NCBI GenBank assembly: GCA_030063045.1
Contig: JAQSEB010000001.1
Location: 3,410,001 to 3,474,000, forward strand
DNA length: 64,000 nucleotides
Reading direction: 5' to 3'
Source: Pratylenchus scribneri
Lineage: Eukaryota > Nematoda > Chromadorea > Rhabditida > Pratylenchidae
Below, piece by piece: positions 46,410 to 58,862 of the stretch (the first letter of the stretch is position 1; each line of letters starts with the position of its first letter). The notes under the pieces were generated by a model. It saw nothing but the letters and a program-made list of their open reading frames with translations. It was not told the DNA's origin and did no database searches. The translations under genes and the position numbers were made by a program.

Positions 46410-46735
46410 TCCGCCTTTTTTAAAATAAATCCGCCTGTTTTATTTAGAATAATTCCGCCTGGTTAAAAATAATTCCGCTTGTTTTAGTTAGAATAATTCC
46501 GCCTGTTTTGCTTAGAATAATTCCGCCTGGCGAACTTAGAATAATTCCGCCTGTTTTATTTAGAATAATTCCGCCTGTTTTCCTTAGAATAATTCCGCCT
46601 GTTTTGCTTAGAATAATTCCGCCTGTTTTGCTTAGAATAATTCCGCCTGTTTTGCTTAGAATAATTCCGCCTGGTTAAAAATAATTCCGCCTGGTCAACT
46701 TAGAATAATTCCGCCTGTTTTGCACTAAATAAATC
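46410..46735. repeat. 24-bp AATTCCGCC minisatellite, small array
   Basis: About 12 units of roughly 24 bp of the form TTAGAATAATTCCGCCTGTTTTGC, with shortened variants such as GGTTAAAAATAATTCCGCC. Same unit as the large array in bbs-1 (50,981-55,815). Intergenic between poly-Cys genes 2 and 3. Confidence 0.92.
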
Positions 46736-47451
46736 TACCTATTTTGCAGAAATAAAATCGTAGAAATTGGATTTGAAACCGAATTTGATAATATCCATTT
46801 CCATATTAAAATATTTATTTTTTTATAAATTTCATTTTAAAGAAACAATTCTTCTTCAGTATTTGACAAACAAATATTAATGAGCATTAAATGAATATGC
46901 AAATTTATCCGAAACAAAAAATTTATGCAAACATAAATATCAATTCATGATATTACAACAATAATTGGAAGAAAAAGACAAAGAATAGCGCGAAAAAACA
47001 AATAAACATTTTTGGTATTTTTAGCAATTCAATGACGACTTTTATGAAGAGGGAAATGGAGATGAGTTAATAAGATGCGCAATTCCAATTTGGTAGTGGA
47101 TGATGTCCATTTTGGTGCTAGACTTCTATTTCCTCAACAAACAAACACAATCAACGGTGACGATGATCATCAATTTGTGTTGATCCATTGTGTTCGGTGG
47201 CTGTTGAAAGTAAAAAAGTTTCCGGTCCTTCCCCCGCCCCTTTCCGCACGCATATTCTCCTCTCTATATAGTCAATTTTCGGGCAGGCATTTTGCTCATT
47301 TCCATTATTTGCACCAACAAATGATGGGTTTTTGTTGGTTATTTATTTAAGGAATAGAATGAATAAACGGTCCATTCTCGGATTGATCCTTCACCAAAAT
47401 TCTAATTTATTTTTTAATTATTTTTAAGCCAATTTTCCCAATTATTCAAAA
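46736..47451. promoter_or_regulatory. Upstream region of poly-Cys gene 3
   Basis: No exon recognised. A CTCTCTATATAGTCAATTTT (47,259) TATA-like element lies about 190 bp before the ATG, a spacing similar to the TATAAG-type element of gene 2. Confidence 0.4.
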
Positions 47452-48708
47452 ATGCTGTTGAAAATTGGAATCGTTTTGGCCCTTATTCTCATCTACTACG
47501 ATGTGGACAAAGTTGCCGAGGCCGGATGGTTTGGTTTTTCACTGATGAATTCAATTCTCTCATTTTTCCTTAATTCAGTTGCTGTTGTTGTCCCTGCTGT
47601 TGCAAATGCTGGTGAGCCAAAAAATTTTAAAACTTGGAAATATTCATAAAATGAATTCAGTTGTTGCCCCCAGCCGCCTATTATCATTCAGCCACCGCCA
47701 GCATTACACAAAATTTGCCAAGTTCCTTGCTGCTGTAAGTTATTTTGGTCGCAAAATAAAAAACTCACTCCCCTCCTTTTAAGGTTGCAAACCATGCTGC
47801 TGCTGTTGCTGTAAGTTCCCCCACCCCCAATCCTATTAGATAAGAATTCATACGCGTAATTCTTATGTAATTTAATTTTACTCTATGAGAAATTAAATAT
47901 TCAATTATTTACCTATTGAAGTTTAGACACATCATCAATATATTTTCAAGGTGGCAAACACATTATTAGTCCTAAACTAGGGCTAATAAAATGGTTCGAA
48001 GTCGAGAGTTGGGTCTGGGCTCTCGTCCCGGGCCATCGCCCGAGGCCTAAGCCATTAGTAGCCCAATGAAGGGGATAGGAATAAGAGGAACTCGACTTTA
48101 ACTTATTCTTTATTAATTGAGCGTGAAAATGTGATATAATAATATGATTGGAAAAAGAAAAGTAGGATGGAAAATGGGCTGGTTTAAAAAAGGCAGATTG
48201 GGGCAATATTTGATTGATAGGAATGACAGGGCGATTAGGCACAAAGTGGGGGTACAGTAGGACAAATATGAAAAGTCTTCAGGCAAATTATTGGCAGTGA
48301 TACACCTATATGGGAAAGGAGAATAAAATAACCTCTTAATAATTCAGCCGGAAGCCTGAATTATTAAGCTTAAAATGAGGATTTTAACCTCCTTAAGTTT
48401 CAGTCTTTAAAAATAGCTTGAGATTAGTACCTCTTTCTTAATTGCCTCATCAATTCCCCCAATTTCCCCTCATTTAAGGCGGTGGTGGTGGCCGTAAACG
48501 CCGTTCCGTCATGTTCTTAAACAGCACAAAAGCGAGGCGAGCCGCCCATCCAATTGTGCCCAGCAAACCAAGAGAAGGAACCCAACAACCATGCAACAAT
48601 GTTGGCCATCAAAATGGACGGCCATGCCCTTCGAATTGTGGAGGACAATCGGCGCCGTCTTTGAGTCGGGTGGCCAGACACCAACAACAGAAATTGGACC
48701 AAAATTGA
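47452..48708 (+). CDS. Secreted poly-cysteine protein, family member 3
   Basis: Function unknown. Exons: 47,452-47,528; 47,579-47,611; 47,661-47,734; 47,784-47,810; 48,479-48,708. The signal peptide (MLLKIGIVLALILIYYDVDK...AEAG) leads into CCCCCPCCCKCC, then CCPQPPIIIQPPPALHKICQ with VPCC, then CKPCCCCC, then CGGGGRKRRSVMFLNSTKAR and a basic tail with three further Cys, ending QQQKLDQN. The order poly-Cys, PPIII-Pro segment, CKPCCCCC, GGGGRK(K/R)RS matches gene 2, so the two are paralogues. The 670-bp last intron holds a repeat (47,966-48,272) shared with the gene at 59,421. A GTGGCAAACAC fragment behind TTTTCAAG at 47,950 may be a ruined exon. Confidence 0.85.
47966..48272. repeat. Dispersed ~310-bp repeat, copy A (intronic)
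   Basis: Shares with 59,857-60,178, in the same order: GGGCTCTCGTCCCGGGCC/TATCTTGCCCCGGGCC, TTCTTTATTAATTG-GCG, GATTGGGGCAATATTTGA, and the end GTGGGGGTACAGTAG. It lies within the last intron of poly-Cys gene 3. No coding frame. It could be a SINE-like or other short non-autonomous element. I found no clear terminal repeats. Confidence 0.75.
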
Positions 48709-49342
48709 AGGAGGAAATGGCAAAAATGAAGGGAAAATGATTGTTGGCTTAAATGTTGAATGAAATTAAATTTTTATATTTATTTTTAGCTTATATAGTC
48801 TTCAATTCAGACAAAATTAATTGTATTTCTTTTTTTCCTTTCTCCCTCTTCATTAGCATTAAATTTTAGCCAATTTATTTGATTAATTTTTGTATTTATT
48901 AGCTTATTAATTAATATCATTTTGATGAATAAATGTTGTGAATAATTTGACAATAGTGAAAAATATATTAGGGAATCATTTTTTGGTCAAAATTCGGCCA
49001 TATAAGATTAAATAATTCCAATTATATTTCTTCTGGATTTGCCTTCGAGCTCCCTCAATAATTTCCCAAATGATTATGAATACGATGGAAATTTCTTGTT
49101 ACCATGGCAATGTCAGAAATGGGAGAAATATCTTTCTTGAAATTAATTTCTCTTTAGCATTTTTTACTAAAAAAATATTCATCAGATTTTCGATCAATTG
49201 ATTAAAAATGAATGGTAATAATATTGGGAATTTAATTAAATTAATTCATTGTCTTTTCCAAATTCAGTGAATACCAGTAATAAATGGACAAGGTTTAAAT
49301 TGTTTAGAGTAAAGAATGAATCCTAAAAATATTGTTTATTAG
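48709..49342. other. Spacer between poly-Cys gene 3 and bbs-1
   Basis: AT-rich, no clear exon. The bbs-1 first coding exon (about 20 residues expected) should lie here or be very small. An ATG followed by a donor at 49,208 (ATGAATG|GTAATA) does not join in the right phase, so I did not use it. Confidence 0.45.
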
Positions 49343-52300
49343 GGCACTATGGGAGCCGACCGCTGGTATTCAAACCAGTAAGCCATGCGTGGCATTGTGC
49401 GATTTGCATGGCAAAAATGATTTCCAATTGGTTTTGGTCGATGAAAGTTGCCTCCCAAATCGCCTTAAACTCTACAAAGGATTGAAGACGGCGGTGGAAT
49501 CTGTTTTAGCCGATCCGCCAGCAGCAATTATTGCATTCGTTTGCGATTCGGTAATTGGAATTTGGAATGGGATAAATTAGACTAATTATGTGATTAAGGG
49601 GAAACTTGGGATTGTTCAAATAATTAAATTTTAATTAAAAATTTTAACTAATTGGAAAAATTGCCGAAATCTATTGAATCCATAGGAAAAGATTAGGGAG
49701 AATGAGCATATTTTTTTGGGGCCAATTCATTCGAAAAGATTCAATTCAAATTATTTTATGATGCTGGGAAGCTCAGTCAAAATCAGAATCCACTAATTAA
49801 TATTAATGATAAAAATGAAGAAATTTTATGAAACGTCAAATTTGCCCAGGGCAATGCCGAATCCACATGTTTAGCTGTGGCTTGTGGCTCAAGCTTGCTG
49901 GTTTATCGGAATATGAAACCATATTATCGATATAATTTGCCACAAAAAGACATATTGCCCACTGAAATTGAACTTTGGGCCCAATTGAAACAGAACGGTG
50001 GCCAACAAAAGGAACAATTGATAGATGGACTAAAGGTAGAATTTAAATACATTTTTGAATCTTTAACATAAAAATGGTTCAAAATAAGGCTAATAAAGCT
50101 TCAGAAATATTCAATTTATTGGGGTCTCTTCCTAGTCAACCAAATATAATATATCTTCCATTTTTGTCAGCATCTCCAATTGGAGCATTCCATTGGCGAT
50201 TTAAGCTATCAAGCCCAACAAATGTTGAGTTTTGAGGGGGCAGATGGTGGCATTTCCTCTCAACAAGCCGCCTTCATCGACTATGTTTTGGCAAAAGAGT
50301 CACGTGATGCAGCGGCAACTGGGGGAATTGGCTTGCAAAATGTGCAGATCACCTGCATGACAATTATTCCCCGAAATCAATCACAAACATCGGCCGTAGT
50401 TGAATTACCCAATTTTATCATTTTCTATGCATTTTAAAGGATGTTCTGGTGATTGGCACTGAAAGAGGATCCATCTATTTTGTCGATTCCCAAGCTTACA
50501 CTGTCCTCCAGAAGAATATCATTCCTGCAGTTCCCGTCAAAATCCTCGCAATCGGTTTGTGCCTTCAGGAATCGAATGGAACTTAATAATTAAATGAGTA
50601 TAGAAATACAGTAAATAAATTTAATTGGATTTGGGGGAGGGAAAGAGGGTAAAAGAAAGGAAGGAATACAGAATTTGTCCAAATATGGCATTCTCAACTT
50701 TATTAATCGGTTTTTAGGCCATTTTGATTTGGAATATCGTGTGGTGATATGCACTCGGGAACATGATGTTTTTGTATTGCGAAAAAATGGCAAAGGCGAT
50801 TTCAGCACAAATTCATTCTACATTCGAGAGCATCCATTCGATGTGGTTTTGTGCGCCAATCAGGCAAATTTTTGAGGAAAAAATAATAAAATGCTTATAG
50901 AATTCATTGGGAATTTATAATATAATACTTAGTTGGGCTTTTGTATAAAATCGTTTGAACATTTTATTTCAATTACAGTTTTAATTCCGCCTGTTTTAGT
51001 TAGAATAATTCCGCCTGGCGAACTTAGAATAATTCCGCTTGGCGAACATAGAATAATTCCGCCTGGCGAACTTAGAATAATTCCGCCTGACGAACTTAGA
51101 ATAATTCTGCCTGACGAACTTAGAATAATTCCGCCTGGCGAACTTAGAATAATTCCGCCTGACGAACTTAGAATAATTCTGCCTGACGAACTTAGAATAA
51201 TTCCGCCTGGCGAACTTAGAATAATTCCGCCTGGCGAACATAGAATAATTCCGCCTGGCAAACTTAGAATAATTCCGCCTGTTTTACTTAGAATAATTCT
51301 GCCTATTTTACTTAGAATAATTCCGCCTATTTTACTTAGAATAATTCCGCCTATTTTACTTAGAATAATTCCGCCTATTTTACTTAGAATAATTCCGCCT
51401 ATTTTACTTAGAATAATTCCGCCTGTTTTGCTTAGAATAATTCCGCCTGGTCAACTTAGAATAATTCCGCCTGTTTTACTTAGAATAATTCCGCCTGGTC
51501 AACTTAGAATAATTCCGCCTGTTTTGCTTAGAATAATTCCGCCTGTTTTGCTTAGAATAATTCCGCCTGGCGAACTTAGAATAATTCCGCCTGGCGAACT
51601 TAGAATAATTCCGCCTGTTTTACTTAGAATAATTCCGCCTGTTTTTTTGCTTAGAATAATTCCGCCTGTTTTGCTTAGAATAATTCTGCCTATTTTACTT
51701 AGAATAATTCCGCCTATTTTAATTCCGCCTGGCGAACTTAGAATAATTCCGCCTGTTTTAATTCCGCCTGGTGAACTTACTTAGAATAATTCCACCTGTT
51801 TTAATTCCGCCTGGCGAACTTAGAATAATTCCGCCTGGCGAACTTAGAATAATTCCGCCTAGCAAACTTAGAATAATTCCGCCTGGAGAACTTAGAATAA
51901 TTCCGCCTGGCGAACTTAGAATAATTCCGCCTGGTAATTCCGCCTGGCGAACTTAGAATAATTCCGCCTGTTTTAATTCCGCCTGGCGAACTTAGAATAA
52001 TTCCACCTGTTTTAATTCCGCCTGGCGAACTTAGAATAATTCCGCCTGTCGAACTTAGAATAATTCCGCCTGGAGAACTTAGAATAATTCCGCCTGTCGA
52101 ACTTAGAATAATTCCGCCTGTCGAACTTAGAATAATTCCGCCTGGAGAACTTAGAATAATTCCGCCTATTTTACTTAGAATAATTCCGCCTATTTTACTT
52201 ATTAGAATAATTCCGCCTGTTTTACTTAGAATAATTCCGCCTATTTTACTTAGAATAATTCCGCCTGTTTTGCTTAGAATAATTCCGCCTGGTCAACTTA

Positions 52301-55300
52301 GAATAATTCCGCCTGTTTTACTTAGAATAATTCCGCCTGGTCAACTTAGAATAATTCCGCCTGTTTTGCTTAGAATAATTCCGCCTGTTTTGCTTAGAAT
52401 AATTCCGCCTGTTTTGCTTAGAATAATTCCCACTGTTTTGCTTAGAATAATTCCGCCTGTTTTGCTTAGAATAATTCCGCCTGTTTTGCTTAGAATAATT
52501 CCGCCTATTTTACTTAGAATAATTCCGCCTGTTTTACTTAGAATAATTCCGCCTGGCGAACTTAGAATAATTCCGCCTGGCGAACTTAGAATAATTCCGC
52601 CTGGCGAACTTAGAATAATTCCGCCTGGCGAACTTAGAATAATTCCGCCTGTTTTACTTAGAATAATTCCGCCTGGTCAACTTAGAATAATTCCGCCTGT
52701 TTTGCTTAGAATAATTCCGCCTGTTTTTTTGCTTAGAATAATTCCGCCTGTTTTGCTTAGAATAATTCCGCCTGGCGAACATAGAATAATTCCGCCTGGT
52801 CAACTTAGAATAATTCCGCCTGTTTTACTTAGAATAATTCCGCCTGGTCAACTTAGAATAATTCCGCCTGTTTTGCTTAGAATAATTCCGCCTATTTTAC
52901 TTAGAATAATTCCGCCTGTTTTACTTAGAATAATTCCGCCTGGCGAACTTAGAATAATTCCGCCTGGCGAACTTAGAATAATTCCGCCTGGCGAACTTAG
53001 AATAATTCCGCCTGGTGAACTTAGAATAATTCCGCCTATTTTACTTAGAATAATTACGCCTGTTTTACTTAGAATAATTCTGCCTATTTTACTTAGAATA
53101 ATTCCGCCTATTTTACTTAGAATAATTCCGCCTATTTTACTTAGAATAATTCCGCCTATTTTACTTAGAATAATTCCGCCTATTTTACTTAGAATAATTC
53201 CGCCTGTTTTGCTTAGAATAATTCCGCCTGGTCAACTTAGAATAATTCCGCCTGTTTTACTTAGAATAATTCCGCCTGGTCAACTTAGAATAATTCCGCC
53301 TGTTTTGCTTAGAATAATTCCGCCTGTTTTGCTTAGAATAATTCCGCCTGGCGAACTTAGAATAATTCCGCCTGGCGAACTTAGAATAATTCCGCCTGTT
53401 TTACTTAGAATAATTCCGCCTGTTTTTTTGCTTAGAATAATTCCGCCTGTTTTGCTTAGAATAATTCTGCCTATTTTACTTAGAATAATTCCGCCTATTT
53501 TAATTCCGCCTGGCGAACTTAGAATAATTCCGCCTGTTTTAATTCCGCCTGGTGAACTTACTTAGAATAATTCCACCTGTTTTAATTCCGCCTGGCGAAC
53601 TTAGAATAATTCCGCCTGTCGAACTTAGAATAATTCCACCTGTTTTAATTCCGCCTGGCGAACTTAGAATAATTCCGCCTGGCAAACTTAGAATAATTCC
53701 GCCTGGAGAACTTAGAATAATTCCGCCTGGCGAACTTAGAATAATTCCGCCTGGTAATTCCGCCTGGCGAACTTAGAATAATTCCGCCTGTTTTAATTCC
53801 GCCTGGCGAACTTAGAATAATTCCACCTGTTTTAATTCCGCCTGGCGAACTTAGAATAATTCCGCCTGTCGAACTTAGAATAATTCCGCCTGGAGAACTT
53901 AGAATAATTCCGCCTGTCGAACTTAGAATAATTCCGCCTGTCGAACTTAGAATAATTCCGCCTGGAGAACTTAGAATAATTCCGCCTGTCGAACTTAGAA
54001 TAATTCCACCTGTTTTAATTCCGCCTGGCGAACTTAGAATAATTCCGCCTGTCGAACTTAGAATAATTCCGCCTGGAGAACTTAGAATAATTCCGCCTGT
54101 CGAACTTAGAATAATTCCGCCTGTCGAACTTAGAATAATTCCGCCTGGAGAACTTAGAATAATTCCGCCTGTCGAACTTAGAATAATTCCACCTGTTTTA
54201 ATTCCGCCTGGCGAACTTAGAATAATTCCGCCTGGCAAACTTAGAATAATTCCGCCTGGAGAACTTAGAATAATTCCGCCTGGCGAACTTAGAATAATTC
54301 CGCCTGGTAATTCCGCCTGGCGAACTTAGAATAATTCCGCCTGTTTTAATTCCGTCTGGCGAACTTACTTAGAATAATTCCGCCGGTTTTAATTCCGCCT
54401 GGCGAACTTACTTAGAATAATTCCGCCTGTTTTACTTAGAATAATTCCGCCTGTTTTTTTGCTTAGAATAATTCCGCCTGTTTTACTTAGAATAATTCTG
54501 CCTATTTTACTTAGAATAATTCCGCCTATTTTACTTAGAATAATTCCGCCTATTTTACTTAGAATAATTCCGCCTATTTTACTTATTAGAATAATTCCGC
54601 CTGTTTTACTTAGAATAATTCCGCCTATTTTACTTAGAATAATTCCGCCTGTTTTGCTTAGAATAATTCCGCCTGGTCAACTTAGAATAATTCCGCCTGT
54701 TTTACTTAGAATAATTCCGCCTGGTCAACTTAGAATAATTCCGCCTGTTTTGCTTAGAATAATTCCGCCTGTTTTGCTTAGAATAATTCCGCCTGTTTTG
54801 CTTAGAATAATTCCGCCTGTTTTGCTTAGAATAATTCCCACTGTTTTGCTTAGAATAATTCCGCCTGTTTTGCTTAGAATAATTCCGCCTGTTTTGCTTA
54901 GAATAATTCCGCCTATTTTACTTAGAATAATTCCGCCTGTTTTACTTAGAATAATTCCGCCTGGCGAACTTAGAATAATTCCGCCTGGCGAACTTAGAAT
55001 AATTCCGCCTGGCGAACTTAGAATAATTCCGCCTGGCGAACTTAGAATAATTCCGCCTGTTTTACTTAGAATAATTCCGCCTGGTCAACTTAGAATAATT
55101 CCGCCTGTTTTGCTTAGAATAATTCCGCCTGTTTTTTTGCTTAGAATAATTCCGCCTGTTTTGCTTAGAATAATTCCGCCTGGCGAACATAGAATAATTC
55201 CGCCTGGTCAACTTAGAATAATTCCGCCTGTTTTACTTAGAATAATTCCGCCTGGTCAACTTAGAATAATTCCGCCTGTTTTGCTTAGAATAATTCCGCC

Positions 55301-57201
55301 TATTTTACTTAGAATAATTCCGCCTGTTTTACTTAGAATAATTCCGCCTGGCGAACTTAGAATAATTCCGCCTGGCGAACTTAGAATAATTCCGCCTGGC
55401 GAACTTAGAATAATTCCGCCTGGTGAACTTAGAATAATTCCGCCTGTTTTACTTAGAATAATTCCGCCTGGTCAACTTAGAATAATTCCGCCTGTTTTGC
55501 TTAGAATAATTCCGCCTGTTTTTTTGCTTAGAATAATTCCGCCTGTTTTGCTTAGAATAATTCCGCCTGGCGAACATAGAATAATTCCGCCTGTTTTACT
55601 TAGAATAATTCCGCCTATTTTACTTAGAATAATTCCGCCTATTTTACTTAGAATAATTCCGCCTGTTTTGCTTAGAATAATTCCGCCTGGCGAACTTAGA
55701 ATAATTCCGCCTGGCGAACTTAGAATAATTCCGCCTGGCGAACTTAGAATAATTCCGCCTATTTTACTTAGAATAATTCCGCCTATTTTACTTAGAATAA
55801 TTCCGCCTGTTTTTATTCTGATTTATGAACAAAATATCAATTTTTCCCAAAAAATTTTCATCGTATTTCATATTTTGACAAGAATACGGCAGTTCTATCT
55901 TAATTTATCCAAAAATTATATCTATTTATGCCTTCAATTCCTTTTTATGTAATTCTAATAAGATTTTCCCAATTTACCATTCATTTTATCCTCCCAGCTA
56001 TACCCCTTTTATTTCCCAAATTCACAGTTGGTTTTTGCAACTCGTCGGCGTCGTTTGATCTTTTTCAGTCTGAAATGTCGTCGCCAAAATTCAATGCAAT
56101 TTGATGAGGACATTGCGGACATTGAACAATTCTACTATGACCCAAAACAGTATAGTGGCGTTTTGGTCGTTTTGGCTAATGAAATTCATTTATACATGGA
56201 CCAATTGAGGGTGGACACAATTCGCATGGACAGACCCATTGAATGGATTCGATTCGGGCGAATGGGCAGGGAGGAGGGAGTGTTGGTCATCGCCACTCAG
56301 GGTTTGAGGGAAATTGGTTCAATATAAAATTGGGAAATTACCAAAATGCTTTTAATTCTATCAAAATTGATTTATTGCATTCCAAAAGTAACAATTTGTT
56401 CAGGCGGCGGACTTTGTGTCAAAATTTTTCGTCGAGTTGCAACCTTTGATGACAGTCGCCAGGCATTGAGCCAAAAGAAGTCGGCAAAAAGTGGCATTGA
56501 ATTGCCGAAAAAGTCGCGTACTTTTGTTGATCAAAGTTTGCGAGAACGGCAAAATCCACGTCAATTGCATCAGGTCATCCAAATTAATGGAAACAAATTG
56601 ATGAATACTTTTTTTGGATATTGACTGAAGCGATTGAAAATAAATATAGAAAAATAGGAAATCATCACCAAAGAATGAATAAATTGACAAGAATTCCATC
56701 AGATCCATCAAAAACTCTAATCTAAACCATTGGGGTCCAATCAAAAAATTGAATGAATTAAATCGGATTCCAACTTTTTCCAAAATATGTCATTTATTCA
56801 TTTATTAAGATTTATCAACGGGATTGGTTTATGGTGAAATGGCACACAACAAAAACATTTGCCACATTGGATGGTGGAAAGGGCGGGTCAATGGATTTGT
56901 TGATGCCAAACACAAAAGAATCCGAACATCTGCAAATTCATTACGAATTACTCGGTTTTGGGCCAAGTTTTCGACTGCAAATGCGCATTTTGTGCACAAA
57001 GTTAGTCACAAAATGAGTGAAAAAATATGCCATTCTTTCTAAACTCTAAATTATCCCATCCAATCAAAATCTGAATTTTTCAGCAAATTGGATGATCGAG
57101 AACGTTGGATGATGTTTGTGTACAATGGAGAGGAATATTCATTCATCGATCGGTTCGACCTTCGCTTTTCCCCTTTATTTCCCCTCCTCTCATCAGGATG
57201 A
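49343..57201 (+). CDS. bbs-1: Bardet-Biedl syndrome 1 protein (BBSome subunit)
   Basis: BBS1 is the BBSome subunit that carries cargo-binding and ARL6-binding surfaces for ciliary membrane trafficking. Exons: 49,343-49,550; 49,850-50,035; 50,171-50,395; 50,440-50,554; 50,718-50,863; 56,028-56,301; 56,404-56,573; 56,810-57,000; 57,084-57,201. Family-like stretches in order: CVALCDLHGKNDFQLVL, LLVYRNMKPYYRYNLPQKDI, DVLVIGTERGSIYFVDS, HFDLEYRVVICTREHDVFVL, IEWIRFGRMGREEGVLVIAT, GGGLCVKIFRR, SRTFVDQSLRERQ, LLGFGPSFRLQMRIL and WMMFVYNGEEYSF. The beta-propeller and C-terminal GAE-like parts are both present. Exon 5 ends in CAG|GCAAAT, so the 5,164-bp intron appears to be GC-AG and is almost filled by a minisatellite. 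The N-terminal exon is not found. The C terminus is shorter than expected unless a further splice adds 57,197-57,381. Confidence 0.92.
50981..55815. repeat. 4.8-kb 24-bp AATTCCGCC minisatellite inside a bbs-1 intron
   Basis: About 200 units of 24 bp with a constant half (TTAGAATAATTCCGCCT) and a variable half: GTTTTGC, GTTTTAC, ATTTTAC, GGCGAAC, GGTCAAC, GTCGAAC or GGAGAAC. Blocks of units are themselves duplicated. For example the stretch ending near 51,784 recurs at 53,565 (1,781 bp apart), and the order at 52,270-53,000 recurs at about 54,650-55,400. Because 24 is divisible by three, both strands stay open for hundreds of codons (LRIIPPGE on plus, GGIILSSP on minus). These frames lie in an intron and are not treated as genes. 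Confidence 0.97.
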
Positions 57202-58024
57202 TTCCCCTGCCTCGATTGGTCCCAAATCGGCAAGTGTCAATTTGCACCCAAATTCGTTGTCTCCACCCGCCGGACAAACAATTGGCCGAGGAGGAAGTGC
57301 GAATTTTGCTTTGCAAAATGGGATGGGGCCGACCAATTTGGGCAGCCACATTCTTGATGCCGATCAGCGAGCCAGAAATTAATTGATTGGATAGAAATCT
57401 GCTCCATGTTTAAAAAGTTAAATTAAATTTGATTGATTAATGAAATACATGAAAGTATTATATATATTTATAAAGAAAAATTAGTTTTTAACTTCATTTT
57501 TTTAAACAGGAAAAATGATTGGAAATTTTGAATGAATATGCAAATTCAAAAAAAAAATTCATCAAATCAATCAAAATCATTCCATTAATGTAAAAATCTT
57601 TCTCAGGCGATGAATCCAAAGAATATATTTTCACTTCCTATGTGTTCGAAAAGATAAAAGATGCATCAAATGATTGTTTTTTATGAATAAAAGTGCAACT
57701 GAGTGGGAATGGGACATTGTGTGCGCGAGTTTTATGCAAATATTATAGAGGAATACTTTTGTTGCTTCCTTCATCCTCTCTTGTTGTTTTTGTTGTTTTC
57801 CCCTTCCGGTCCATTCCATTTTTGTTCATTCACTCCCATCAATTATCCATTAGCCAAAATCATTTTATTCCCATGTTTGTCCACCATTCTTTCTAATGTT
57901 TGTCCATTTCTCAACAAATTTTTGGCCACAAAATGGCATCTGTTTTGCAATTAAAATTTAATCTTTCAATAATTTTGAAGGTTTCATTCATTTAAATTAA
58001 ATGGCAAAATAAAAAAAATTCAAA
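57202..58024. other. Spacer between bbs-1 and poly-Cys gene 4
   Basis: 57,202-57,381 stays open in another frame (ending GSHILDADQRARN) and could be an alternative last bbs-1 exon, since TCATCAG at 57,190-57,196 can act as an acceptor, though I see no good donor before it. The rest is AT-rich with no recognised feature. Confidence 0.45.
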
Positions 58025-58862
58025 ATGAACATCAAATGTTGGCCAATTCCTTCCCTTCTGCTGTTTTTTCCATTTTCATTAATTTCGGCAACCCTTTTTG
58101 CCCCATCTGGCCCCTGCAATTTGTTTTTGCTTAATCGAGGCGGACTTGGTGGCATTTGCCCGACCACTCTTTGTTGCAGTTTACCGTTCCTCAATTTGGC
58201 CTCCCTTCAAGGTGGATCAATTGTTCAATCATTCACCAAAATTCATTTCATGAATACTTTTTTTATTTTGAATTTTTATAGGCGGAATCCCTTTGGTGCC
58301 TCCCACCATACCCGGCGCTCCACCGACCGCCATTGGTCCAGCCCCAATCGCCCCCGGGGCTCCGCCAATTTTAGCGGCACCGCCAATTCTTTCACCAACG
58401 GCATTCCGTCCTCTGTGTGCTCCTCCAATTTTGGCACTTCCTCCAAATTTACCGTCACTGGCTCCTCCTCTTCAGGCTGCCCCAATTGTTTGTGTTTTCC
58501 CGAAAATTCTTTTTATTTTTGTAGGTTCCTCCGCCTCGCATTTTGCAACCTCCAGTGCCGCCACCGCCTCCACAAAATAATCCAATTAAGTTTTTATTCC
58601 AAAATTTGATCCATTATTAATTTTAATTCAATAGGAAAATTATTGTCTTTTTCATTGCCATAGGCACTATAATTCCTCCATTTTAGTCCAATTAATTCCG
58701 GTGGCAATGTGCGCAATGCCATGCCGTAAGAAGATTTGTTGTCCACCGGCCCAGCCCTGCTGTTGTTCCCCAAATTCGGGTGATTGTTGTTGCATTGATT
58801 GTTGCGGACCAGGCGACGAATGCATGCGACGGAAACGAAGATGGCGAAGAAAAGTGCGATAA
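58025..58862 (+). CDS. Secreted Pro/Cys-rich protein, divergent family member 4
   Basis: Function unknown. Exons: 58,025-58,211; 58,282-58,487; 58,525-58,589; 58,664-58,862. The signal peptide (MNIKCWPIPSLLLFFPFSLISA) is followed by a short Cys-containing segment (GGICPTTLCCSLPFL). A long Pro/Ala/Ile-rich region follows (IPGAPPTAIGPAPIAPGAPP), then VPPPRILQPPVPPPPPQ. The last exon brings the family-like Cys cluster CCPPAQPCCCSPNSGDCCC, IDCCGPGDEC, and a very basic end, MRRKRRWRRKVR. The donor of exon 3 (GTTTTT) is weak, but no other junction keeps the last exon open. It shares signal peptide, Cys clusters and basic tail with its neighbours but lacks the six-Cys start, so membership is an inference. 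Confidence 0.72.

Noticed and set aside
50981..55815. CRISPR-like array
   Set aside because: Units are contiguous tandem copies without unique spacers, there are no cas genes, and the host is a eukaryote.
50933..55952. Open frames of 283, 431 and 497 codons with an LRIIPPxx octapeptide repeat
   Set aside because: They arise because the 24-bp minisatellite has a period divisible by three. The opposite strand is equally open, and the array lies in a bbs-1 intron with no start context or flanking coding signal.
57105..57386. Frame of about 90 codons overlapping the end of bbs-1 as a separate gene
   Set aside because: It overlaps bbs-1 coding sequence in another frame. Its second half may be an alternative last exon but not an independent gene.
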